Positions 46,616-56,963 of a DNA stretch of 64,000 nucleotides are shown piece after piece. The position numbers were made by a program, and so were the translations under genes. The stretch covers positions 6,527,149 through 6,591,148 of the forward strand of contig CM021322.1 in NCBI GenBank assembly GCA_010645155.1. The letters are read 5' to 3'. The notes beneath the pieces are model-generated. The model had not been told where the DNA came from, searched no databases, and saw nothing but the letters and a program-made list of their open reading frames with translations. Origin of the DNA: Tigriopus japonicus. Lineage: Eukaryota; Arthropoda; Copepoda; Harpacticoida; Harpacticidae. Position 1 is the stretch's first letter. Each line of letters starts with the position of its first letter.

Positions 46616-48560
46616 CTGCAATCAAAAAGAAACGACCCCATTCACATCGTCAATCAAATGATCAGACTGGTTGTCCTCGTTCGTGTTCAGACCATGGTGG
46701 ATGCATTGATGCTGCCAATTAGAGTCTCTCTCAAGCTACAATTGGGATCCGTTGGCAAAACAATGATTCCCATTAGACGGGCAATTTTTTGATTGTACCC
46801 GATAAGTGATGGAACTAAATTATGACATGTGGAGCAATTAGATGTCCTTCGAGCTTGCTTTTTCCTCGCCATGATGTCATGAGGATGGATGGATGGATAC
46901 AGTTTGAGAAAATGCAAGTGAAACGAAGATGACCAAGCAAAATCATGCTAATGAGGTTCTTTGTAGATTTTTTGAGTGCGCATTGTTCTTCTTTGAAAAC
47001 CAAAGAGGCATGGACTCAAATGGCATTGGGTTTTCTTGGCAAGAATTCGACGGAACGAGTCAAGTTCGGGATTAAAGAACCTAGCTCACTTTAACAATGG
47101 GCAGATGCAAAAAAAAAACATAAAATAAGTCGCGAAACAATGGATAAGAAAGCAATTTGACAAGACAAACATATTTAGTATTCGAACCTACTTTTGGATG
47201 TCGATTCAAATAAAATTTAATGTCGCCAGAATCAGTGTAAAAAATCATGTATGTCCTTTTAGGATGATTGGTCGCCCAAAAAATTGTTCTCAACCAAAGA
47301 TTCACTATCAGTACTCTATGAGAAGTTAAAAAATGTAAAAGTTAAGAAAAAGCATTGCAAGTCTAAATTTCAGAATCTATCTCGAAAATGAATACTTGGA
47401 CGTAATCTTTTAATAGATTTTGATTCTACATTGCTCATATTTGATGTCAGCGCTTTTAAAGGGCTAGTCATTAAAAACAAACAAACTTTGTTGGCATATG
47501 ATTTTATTGACCAAAGTCTAAAGAACTTTCACTATAGAAACATAACCAGACAACAGAAATAGTAATTAGAATAAGTTTGTTTTCATAACAAATTGCACAT
47601 TCTGAGAAATCCTTCAACCTTCCAATTGTAGTAATAAGATTGTCTACAAGTCCATTCAATTTCGTATTCATAATTGGCTCTAGACATTGACCAGGTTCAA
47701 CCTTGAGCATCTGCTGAGTTGCACATGTCCAAACATCAAACAAACAAGCAAGCAAGGCATGAAGGGGTGTTAAACCTGGGAATATACCTTACGTAAAGCC
47801 TCTGTTTTTTCTCTCGCACCTTGTGTGTGGTCAAGGGATTGCGAAATTATTCACTGGTTTCGACCAACCACCTCGATGACAAGTATTCCTTGAATCTTCG
47901 CCTGGCCTAAGCTGGAACTTGTTGTTGACTATTCGTGACCAATTGAGTGAAAAAGACACACTCACTCACTCACTCACTCATTCACTCACTTACACTTTTA
48001 TGCAAATCTCTGGCCAAGGACAAGTTGCTCAATGTTGATTGGGATTTGCATGATAAATCCAGAAAACAAGTCCTCGAGCCCAACAGCTTCTGGGCACAGA
48101 TAAATTTGTCGCCGTTTCGAGTTTTATCCTTGATGGCGCTTGCGGGCTACCATTAATGGTTTCATTTCCACCATTTTCCCTTCTTGTCCATTTCAAATCG
48201 AATCACGATTAGAGTTAATTTCGAGCCCAAATTACGATCCGTGACTCGCTCACATTCAAGTGTTGTCTAGTTTACTCGATTGAGGAAGAAGAAGGACGAC
48301 GAAGAGGGGAGATACTCGTAAGTGGGAAGAGACTACGTACCTTCACCAAAATCATACTGTACGACATTCATCATGGTGCTAATCCTGGTTATCTTAGATT
48401 CGAATCTGGTTCCTGGTTGAATCTAGTTCTGTACTATTCATGGGCTGACTAGCAAGCATCTCCGGAAGAAGATGAGTATTCCATAGGAAGGGCAAGATTT
48501 CATTCTAAAGGAAAGTTTTGGAGGGAGACGATCATAGGAATAATTCTACTCATCCAAAAG
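46616..48560. other. 5' flank of the CARP gene; no exon recognised
   Basis: The missing first exon of the carbonic anhydrase-related gene should lie upstream. A signal-like frame occurs near 47700-47760 on the reverse strand (MPCLLVCLMFGHVQL), but its donor phase does not fit exon 46615-46565, so it was not joined. A (CACT)n run lies at about 47958-47990. Confidence 0.35.
47958..47990 (+). repeat. (CACT)n microsatellite
   Basis: Near-perfect CACT units with one ATTC interruption. Confidence 0.8.
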
Positions 48561-48853
48561 TAGTGATGGGCCGAAAGGGCTCATAACCGAAACCGAAAGC
48601 AGCTGACTACAAAATTGTATAAATCCAAAATACACCTTAAAAATCAAATTGCTCATGTGTTCGATGTTGGGTAGGCGCAAAGTTTGAAAAATCGGGAAAC
48701 TTAAATTTTAGAGGTTTTTGGGCGAGAATTTTTTTGATTTTGTTGTCAAACTCCATCCTTTATAGTGCTTGTCTGCTTTTGGTTTTGGTAGGCGTAACCG
48801 AAACCGAAATTTCGGCCGTAACTTCGGCCGAAAGCGCTTTCAGTCCATCACTA
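48561..48853. mobile_element. hAT-type MITE (293 bp)
   Basis: Left end TAGTGATGGGCCGAAAGGGC; right end, reverse complemented, TAGTGATGGACTGAAAGCGC. A perfect 8-bp duplication TCCAAAAG lies at 48553-48560 and 48854-48861. The interior repeats CCGAAA/TTTCGG words (AACCGAAACCGAAA). No coding frame. Confidence 0.9.
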
Positions 48854-49203
48854 TCCAAAAGAGGCAAACCAACCTAACAAACTTAAGAAAATCGAAGCAA
48901 GGCAAATGAAAATCGAATGAAACACTTCTGGGCGAAAATGAAAATCGTCGTTCTTAACGCAGATTTCTTATTTTTAGTGTTATTTCTGAAATTTTAAGGC
49001 GAGAAAGTTTAAGAGAAGTAATGGGCAAATGAAGAATTGTAAAAAGAAAGAGACTATAAAGAACACAATATCTGCTTGGATTCGAATTCGATCAGTTACG
49101 AAAAGTCGGATTCAATGCACAGTTTTACTGTGTGCCGAATATAACATCGTTGAAATGAACTAGAGTCTACCTAAATCAAGTCAGACGAACAATTATCGGA
49201 TAT

Positions 49204-49442
49204 AAGGTAAGTTGTTGAGGTATTTTGGAAGTAAAGTAGAAGAAGCATTTGAGATGGAGTACAAATTACCATACTCGATCAAGTTTCGCTACATAAGTTG
49301 CGATTGAAAAATATAGTTTATGTAGTGAAACTTGATCGCGCATGGTTATTTCTACTCCCTCTCATATGCTTCTTAAACACCCTTTCTATGCTTCTAGATA
49401 AGCTTCTACTATACTTGCGAACTTCCTCAACAACTGACCTAC
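49204..49442. mobile_element. Inverted-repeat element, copy 1
   Basis: A long imperfect inverted repeat. The left arm starts AAGGTAAGTTGTTGAGG and continues GTAAAGTAGAAG; the right arm reverse complemented starts TAGGTCAGTTGTTGAGG and continues GTATAGTAGAAG. A second, inner inverted pair (CGATCAAGTTTCGCTACATAA and its complement) surrounds the centre. Non-coding MITE or foldback element; target duplication not identified. Confidence 0.75.
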
Positions 49443-49747
49443 ACTCTGTGTTTCAATGACAACTGATGATTCAAGAGTATACTTAATTAAGGAACATCAA
49501 TGTAATTTGGTTAAGGCAAATTCTAACTTGGGTCGTTTTTATGTTAATATGTGACCCAGAATCAGGTTACAAGTAAGTGACCTTTAAAGTACTTTCAAAG
49601 CATCAGCTCTATGCTAAGAATACTCTGACCCACTTGAGGTGTATGTATGAACTTTTTGTTTAAAAAAATAACAATAGTTTTTCATGGCTATTTGTCCCAT
49701 AAAAATTTCTGGCCTTTATATAAAAAATGGTACCAAGTACGACCAAA

Positions 49748-49985
49748 AGGTCGGTTGTTGTGATAGTTCCGAAGTAAAGTAGAAGTTTAGTTGTAGCATA
49801 GTAATACGGCGTAGAAATAACCATGCTCGATCAAGTTTCGCTACATAAGCTACATTTTTCAATTCCAAAACGCAGCCTATTCACTTAGCATATACTCTAG
49901 CATGTTTATTAATATTTTTACTTCCTCTTATTATGCTTCACCCATGCTTCTATCATAATTCCAAACTATCTCAACAACCGACCTA
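49748..49985. mobile_element. Inverted-repeat element, copy 2
   Basis: Related to the element at 49204-49442. Left arm AGGTCGGTTGTTGTGATAGT and right arm reverse complemented AGGTCGGTTGTTGAGATAGT. It shares ACCATGCTCGATCAAG and TTTCGCTACATAAG with copy 1. The inner right arm is more diverged than in copy 1. The two copies lie 305 bp apart. Confidence 0.75.
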
Positions 49986-52900
49986 ATATCGTTTGTCTCC
50001 TTCTTATCAATGAGAATCAGAAGCTTCTTTGTTTGCTCTCAGACTAAGAAGAATTGAAAAAGTATAGTACAGTACGTAGTGTGCTTACTTTGCTTTATTG
50101 AACAGAGGAATAATTCCTACAATCAGCTTTTTCCAGAGCATTCATTAAGACTGTTGGGTTGATTTACACGAGGAATGATGTAATCGCCAGCCATCATCAC
50201 CACTACCCCAAGTATGGTATAGTTCAAAAACACGATAAATTCGTGCCTTGTTGATGAATGGGGAAGCAGGAAGTTCTTTGTGGGAGGGTGGGTGAGCCGA
50301 ATAACAATATACGAGCAATATGTAGTATGGCAAAGACTTCTGGCTCTGACAAATGGGAGGACAGTTTGTCACCATACACATCTCGTTCATCCATATTTCG
50401 GCGGTTTGAAGAAGTTGGTGGATTTGCAGAGAAAACTAACACCAAAGCAATGTTCTTTGTTTTGGATTATTTTTTGATGCAGCTTTTCAAGATGGTCAAT
50501 TGTCTCCGCGAAAGTTAAGCGATTAGCGAAAAAGACCAAACGACAAAACATGCAAAACAGACAAAGACTTATATTCAAGGAAGCCTTTAGCTGTGACCAT
50601 TTTACGACCTGCACCAATAGTGAACCAACCTAATCTTGTTGATGCGTAATTTGTAGGGATCATCTCCATGCATACCATTATTTTTACTTTGCAACCAAAC
50701 TAATAAATCTAACGTCGCAATAAATGTGTAGATAAAGACCAAACGACAAAATGTGCAAGCTGGATGTTGTTGAGGGTGTTTAATTTTAACAAACCGTGGT
50801 GTTTGTCCTGAATCGTGTTCGGATTTTCCTCATGGTATGTTTACACAAAAAGAACCAACTACTTCGTTTTGATGGACTTCCACTCGCACTACGCATTTAG
50901 ATATATTTTACATGTACAATATGAAACACCGCAAATCAAACATTCATGTCATTTGTCATAACAAGATGTATTTGATTGAGATGTCTTACTCAAGACCCCT
51001 CAAGACTTTTTGGTGCTACCAAAAAGGAAAACGAACAAAGAATTCGGATTTACTTCTTAATATGCGTGAATGGTCTCAAGTCATGCTCGAAAACATACCC
51101 GTGAACCTTTGAGCCAATTCACTAAATTAACACTTTTGACAATGCTGGAAAATCCTATATTCCTGTGAATGGGGACTTTTCGTACTTCGCATTTTATCAC
51201 ACAAAACGAGTCTAAAAAGTCGTCTGACACGGTCATTTGTAGTTATCGTCAAAAAACTGGATCGAAAGTGAAGAAGGTGCTCTACCTTGAACAACTGAAA
51301 GAGTATGTTAGTCTTACCGGAGATTTGAAAGCCAAAATGTAAGGCAAGGTACTGATGAATCAGAACACTGTTCATTGTGTGAAAATTTTTGAAAGCCAGG
51401 AAGACAATGTCGTTTTATTTTCTGAGCAATCAATCAGAGGGCTCTTGCCAAGATCATGTTTAGTAATAAACTGTGCCAACGTTCCCTTCAAGATTTTTCT
51501 CCGGCCTCGAAAAAGGGACGGATTCCCAACGGTCGAAAGTGAGGCAAAAGGCCGTTCCATCTACAGTTCTATATATGTGTATAGATAGAACTGTAGTTCC
51601 ATCTAGCCACTACTCCGTGTTCCCAGATGAATTTGGAGGGAGGGTCTTTTGGGTAAATCGTGTGGTCCCGCTTTAAAAAAGCAACCATTTTCATGACCCT
51701 TTGCGGCTCATCCTTCAGCAAATGTCATATTACTTTTGTAAACAATGGGCCAAATGGTTTGCTTGTTCAGTTTTTAATTTTTGTTAACTTTGAAATAGAC
51801 ATGTTCAAATAAGTCACCTTATTTGAGTGTCACTTATTTTGGCAGTTTAAAAAAGAAGGACTTATGACAGCTTCAAGAAAAAGGCCGTCCTTTTGTCAGG
51901 TATTTAGTGTTCCTAAAACGATCCAATTAAAAGTTAGGTGAAGTGGAAACCAATGAGACAACAAAGGGCGAAAACAGCTCAAAGGAAATGTCCGGAATTT
52001 GTTCCCACAGGCGCTTATTATTTGTCTTTCTCCGCCAGAAAAAGGAAAAAGACTCTCAACAAGATCTTTGGAATCCTGCAAGAATGAGTGAGTGAGTGAG
52101 TGAGTGAGTCAGGGTGTTGGTTGGCATGTTTCGGATGAACAACAAGTAAGCCATAACACACCACCCAACATTTGGGTGGCTTGATGAGCAGTGAGGAAGG
52201 GGGGGGGGGCGAAGTTTTGAGGCAAGATGATCAAAGATCCGGCAATCCCGTCTTGACAAGATGGGAATTAGATTTCCGAGGGAACGAACTCTTGCAGGGG
52301 TAATCAAGCGCAATCAAGGGTCAGTCAGCCTTCCTTTCGTCACGGCCACGATAGTTTTACTCACCACCTCTTTCTTAGCTTGCCTAAAACAATATTTTCC
52401 TCAGATGCCACCAAGACCATGGTGGTTAAAAGAGTAAGTTTTTACCGTCCTATGAATGTGAATACGTAAATACTGTACAAATGTTAAACATGAAGAAAAA
52501 ATATTGTTCATTTCTGTTGGAAAGGCATCAACGGGGACAAGGGTTTGGGCCAAAAAAAGAGAATCTGGTGGGAGTGGGACCAATATTAAGATCAAGAGAC
52601 CTTTTTCCTCAAACATGTGTTACCATCAATTTCATTCACAGATTGAAAGCACTTGGTAGATGAAAGCCCGATTCAATGAAACCGAGCAAGGAGCGGTTCC
52701 ATTTTTGGGACAAAAGCTAAACTTCAAACAAATCTGCACCCTCAAAAATATATGTTTTTTACTTCTGTGGTGTCGTGTGACAGGTTGGGATCTTTCTTCT
52801 CCTGAGGGTTTATTCCCCATTTGAGGTCTCGTACCAATGAAGTCTGTGTGCGTCTCAGCATTTTGCATAATCTTTGCCACGAAAAAGTAAGTCCCTCGAA

Positions 52901-53974
52901 GTTGATTCCCTCTGTAGTAAAAATTGCTAGAATCAACCCCTCTTGAGGGGAAATGTGACCCTGTGTCGCTATTCATTTAGTGGTCAGCCGTCCCAGTCCT
53001 GGGATTCGTTCGTGGGGCTTGGGGTGTCCAATTTCGAATTGAAACAGATTGCACAAATTTCCTGAATGGACAGAGTCACAGAGAAAGTCGGGCTCTCTCA
53101 CACATCCTCTCAATTTATCCATTTGGAACACGGAACGAACCTTGGAACCCCACATTTCTACATGTACGTACATGGTTGTGGGACAGACTGCGGACAAACT
53201 TTGGCCCGTTCTTAAATTTAACGCATACGTAAACGTTGGCATGACTTGGCTTTCGGGCTAAGAAATCAGTGTTCCACGCGTTGTTTGTTGTTTTCAAGTT
53301 CCATATCTAACAGGTCATGTCTGCCATTTAGTGCTTGCTTTGAATGGAGCGTGTTAAATAAAAAAGAGCCTCTGTGGAGAATGGAGCTCTGGCTTTGTGG
53401 GAGACCCATAAAAACGCTTCCTATCGGATGCAAGAGCAACCCCGTTTCACCCACCCCATAAATTATCTGTCTTGGCGGCTATGAATATTTTGGAACACAT
53501 ATCCCTCGAATTAACCACATTGCTTTTACTCCTTTCTTTTAAAAATTGCTCTTGGCACTGTTGGCATTAGTTCGACGTTTCGGGGTTTTCCCATGGATAT
53601 TCTGGTACGTGGAACCATGCTCTGATCGATTTTCAACTTTCGAAGATGAACAGGGTCGCCTTTGTGGGCAATTGACCGGAATATTGGGCTATGGGAAAAG
53701 CGGGTGAAGTATCCAGCTGTCACGTTGAAGAGTGCGCGAGTGACGTGGATAACACTTCAAGAAATAGAAAAAGACCGATGCAAAATAGAGCGAGAGGTCT
53801 TCTGCTCTCGGTTTGATCGCATCGGATGGAGACGAAAGGGGAGTAGAAAAAAGTGATAAATCTATTTTCCAGCTCTAGAGAATATTTGGATTTGGTTGTG
53901 TCGTACATAGGTATGATATTGCATTGGAGAGGAGATGGCTGAGGATCCACGAGAGCCGTGAATTTTAATTCAAA
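49986..53974. other. No gene recognised; hairpin and GAGT run
   Basis: About 4 kb without a supported gene. It holds a 12-bp-stem hairpin at 51561-51596 and a (GAGT)n run at about 52085-52109. Short frames on both strands have no family signature. Confidence 0.4.
51561..51596. repeat. Hairpin, 12-bp perfect stem
   Basis: CTACAGTTCTAT and its exact reverse complement ATAGAACTGTAG are separated by 12 bases. Both sides are flanked by TTCCAT, so the hairpin may be an insertion footprint. Confidence 0.7.
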
Positions 53975-56365
53975 TCAGGTCGCTAGATCCGCAATGCTTT
54001 GCTTTAAGGGCGTGCCTTTCGTTTCCGGAAGTAAAAACTTGATCCAAATCGAGGCCAGGATCATAAGAATGCCGAAAATGGCGGGAGGAGCACTCACGTA
54101 CCAATATCCGCCCAAATCCACAATGAAAGGGGCGATTAGAGTGCCGGCCTAAGAACATGAGCAATAACAATAAGATTAGGATAGCCCTCTTGAAATTGAA
54201 ATGAGGAAATCATTCTCACCTTGCTCACTCCATCGAGAAGGGCCAAAACAAAGTTTCGGGTATCGGTGGAAAACGCTTCGGGTGTGAAAGTGTCCAGAAG
54301 ACAAAAATCCGCCACAATCAGACCTTGAGTAAGCACCAAAAGGCCAACGCGGATAAGTAGGAAACGCACTGGGAACGCGAGGAATAAAATGCCCAGAATT
54401 CCACCCAAGAGGAAGAAGATCGGCAAGACATGGGTTCTTTTGAACTGAGGGTGAAAAATTGGCAGGATGAGGAATAGAAAAATGATTTTACTTCAAGGAA
54501 TAAGTACCTTGGTATAGACTGGCAACAGGCAGGCTATGGATATAATGATGACAATTTCTTTGATGACAGACATTATGAAAATGTCGAAATCCACAAGTTT
54601 CACCGAGAAATGGATTCCGTAAGAAGCCATCCCCACGAAAAACCAGGGCAAGAGAAAGAGGGCTATCCGTTTGCGAAATATCGGATAAGTGCAAAAATGC
54701 GACACACCTTGAAATGTGTCCCGAAATGTAAGATGCTCTCTGGAAAAAAAGAGAAAATAATAAGGTGAAACTGAACTTTGCGCAAAGTTTTCCGTGGCTC
54801 CTCTTGCAACCTCCTTTTGGTACCTTTCTGTAACATCCGAACTGAGTTTGAGGGCTTTCATATTGCCTTCGAATCTGGACGCTCCATGGCCGAATTCGAC
54901 GTTGATACCGTTGTATTTGGCGATTTTCCGTAGAACTACCTCAGCCTCTTCGAATTTACCGCGCTCCATTAACCAGCGTGGACTTTCCGGAATGACAAAG
55001 AAGTAAGATATGGTCAACAAGGATATCCCCGAGAAGGCTAATTGCATGGTGACCCAATCCCGGGAAAGATAGGCAACGGCAGCCAAAATGATGGCGCCCA
55101 CATTCCAACCTGTTAGGAAGGAAGGGGAAAATTGCTCAAGTCGCTCTCGCAACCTTCATTTCTAACAACTTATTTACCCAAATTCATGACGAAACCGGCA
55201 AGGCCGCGTCTAGATTTGGTGGATATCTCGGTCGTGATGACGAATAGGGCCACCCATGTGCCATGAGTGGTTCCGCCCACAAAGAATCTGGCCAATATGA
55301 ATGCCAGGTAGGATTTGGTGGCAAAGCACGTGGCGAAAGTGGCAATCACATGGATGGCAGTCAGCGTTAAAACGATGGTTCTCCTTCCGAGACGATCTGA
55401 GAAGAATCCACTGAAGATCGTGGTCAACATGACCTTTGAGGTGAAAAATAGTTGGATTTGAAGTATAAAGACTTGGGGTCAAGATCATTATAATGACTCA
55501 CCCCGGCCATATAAGTACTGCTCACTAAAGGTAAAAGAGGTAGTCTGGCACAGACCAGATTGAAGTGGGTCACGATGGAACGCGCCATGACTGTCCCATC
55601 GTATGAGAAAGTCTGACAATCCATTCCAGATGAGTCGAAACATGCTGGGTCGTTGGCAAACAGCTATAAGCATACGATCGTTCATTTCGGAATACATCAT
55701 TTCTTAAGAAATGGATTTGATCCTTGGACTCCTTCCCTTAGCAACATAACTGGTGAAAACGGGACAGAGCAAATAAGCAAGGGCACGGATTTCATCGTGC
55801 TGCTCTAAATAGATTTCCCTCCCCTGTTGCATCAAATTACGATTAACCCTCGATGTATGTTGCTTGCGCGAAGGAGCCTTTTTGGCAATTGGAAGACTAT
55901 TTAATACTGTTTGATTTGTGGGCAAATCTTTACCGATGATATCGAGGTGTCGTTGGACGGGCTTTGTGAAATGTATGACGTTCCATTTGACTCACTAAAG
56001 AAACAACGGAAATACGTCATTTTCGCAACCATCTTGCGTCTTACTTGTCATGTGGCTATCCAATGGACAGCCTTCGCGGTCACTTGTATCACTGAACACA
56101 TTTCTTACCTGGGTGTGCACTCAAAACTGGGTGAAAAGGCCAAGAAAATGGGCGATAAATGGTTGCACGCACTCACAATGGACGAAACCGAGGCCAGAAG
56201 AAGAATTAGCACCTGATACTTTCCAAAGCCTCCAATGTCCTCGAGAATGATCTCAAAGATGGCGTTTTTGTCACCTCGTTCGACGATGGTCTCTAATGTG
56301 GGCACGGGGAGCACGGATTGTCGTCGAGATTGTGGGAAGGCTTTCTCGTCTCGTAAGTGTTTCAT
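53975..56365 (-). CDS. SLC22-like organic ion transporter, copy 1
   Basis: Eight exons on the reverse strand: 56365-56109, 55994-55934, 55663-55502, 55433-55178, 55109-54824, 54739-54508, 54444-54220 and 54148-53975, giving 550 residues with agreeing phases. It belongs to the major facilitator superfamily. The first helix (YQVLILLLASVSSIVSACNH) is followed by a large extracellular loop with N-glycosylation sites (NGT, NDT) and cysteines. The family signatures are FSGFFSDRLGRR after helix 2, ESPRWLMERGKFEEAEVVL in the central loop, and PETKGTP after helix 12. SLC22 proteins move organic cations, anions or carnitine across the plasma membrane; the substrate here cannot be told. The 61-base exon 2 was placed only because its length and phase bridge exon 1 to exon 3. 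The gene lies 0.6 kb downstream of its paralogue on the same strand. Confidence 0.85.
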
Positions 56366-56963
56366 CCTTCATTCGGGGAGTAGATCCTGCCCCAACCTTG
56401 TTGACAATCTCAATGACATCGGAACCGTGTTGTTTCACCGACCTGGTTCATTCACTCGCCAATACACGTAAGACCGCGACCGTCCGTCCAAACGACCGCA
56501 TGCTACATCGTCGTCTCTCAATCTCTTCAGTAGCACCAGAACATACTACTACTACTACTATCACTGCTACATTACATTCATAGCATACATACACTCACCC
56601 ACTCTACAGTGTGTATTCATTGGCTTTGGACAGTGTGGATGTGCTTCGTACGTTTTACAGTGTCAAGAATGTGAAACAGGTTTTCCGAGTTCACACCGTC
56701 ACGGGGCAAATTCTGAACTCACCTATTCGACAGTGGCACTCTTCGTCTATCCCGGAGGGTTTGTACGTACAACCTCGGCGATCCTAAGGCCATTTCGGAT
56801 GGCATCAGGATATTCGATCGACAATGTACAACAAAAAACTTGAGTACAAATGCCTTGTCTGGTTGGGAGGGCACTTTATGGTATTAGATCTCTAGAATTC
56901 AAGAGCTCCGTTATTCGACCCTGGTTTTTATCAATTGATTTAGAGGGTATGAAATCGTTGGCT
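56366..56963. other. Spacer between the tandem transporter genes
   Basis: About 600 bp that must contain the 3' end of the upstream copy and the promoter of the downstream copy. A short (CTA)n run lies near 56545-56561. No exon recognised. Confidence 0.4.

Noticed and set aside
47700..47765. Signal-peptide-like frame as first exon of the CARP gene
   Set aside because: Its donor leaves phase 2, whereas exon 46615-46565 needs an upstream exon ending in phase 1.
47958..52109. CRISPR-like or satellite arrays at (CACT)n and (GAGT)n runs
   Set aside because: These are plain microsatellites without spacers.
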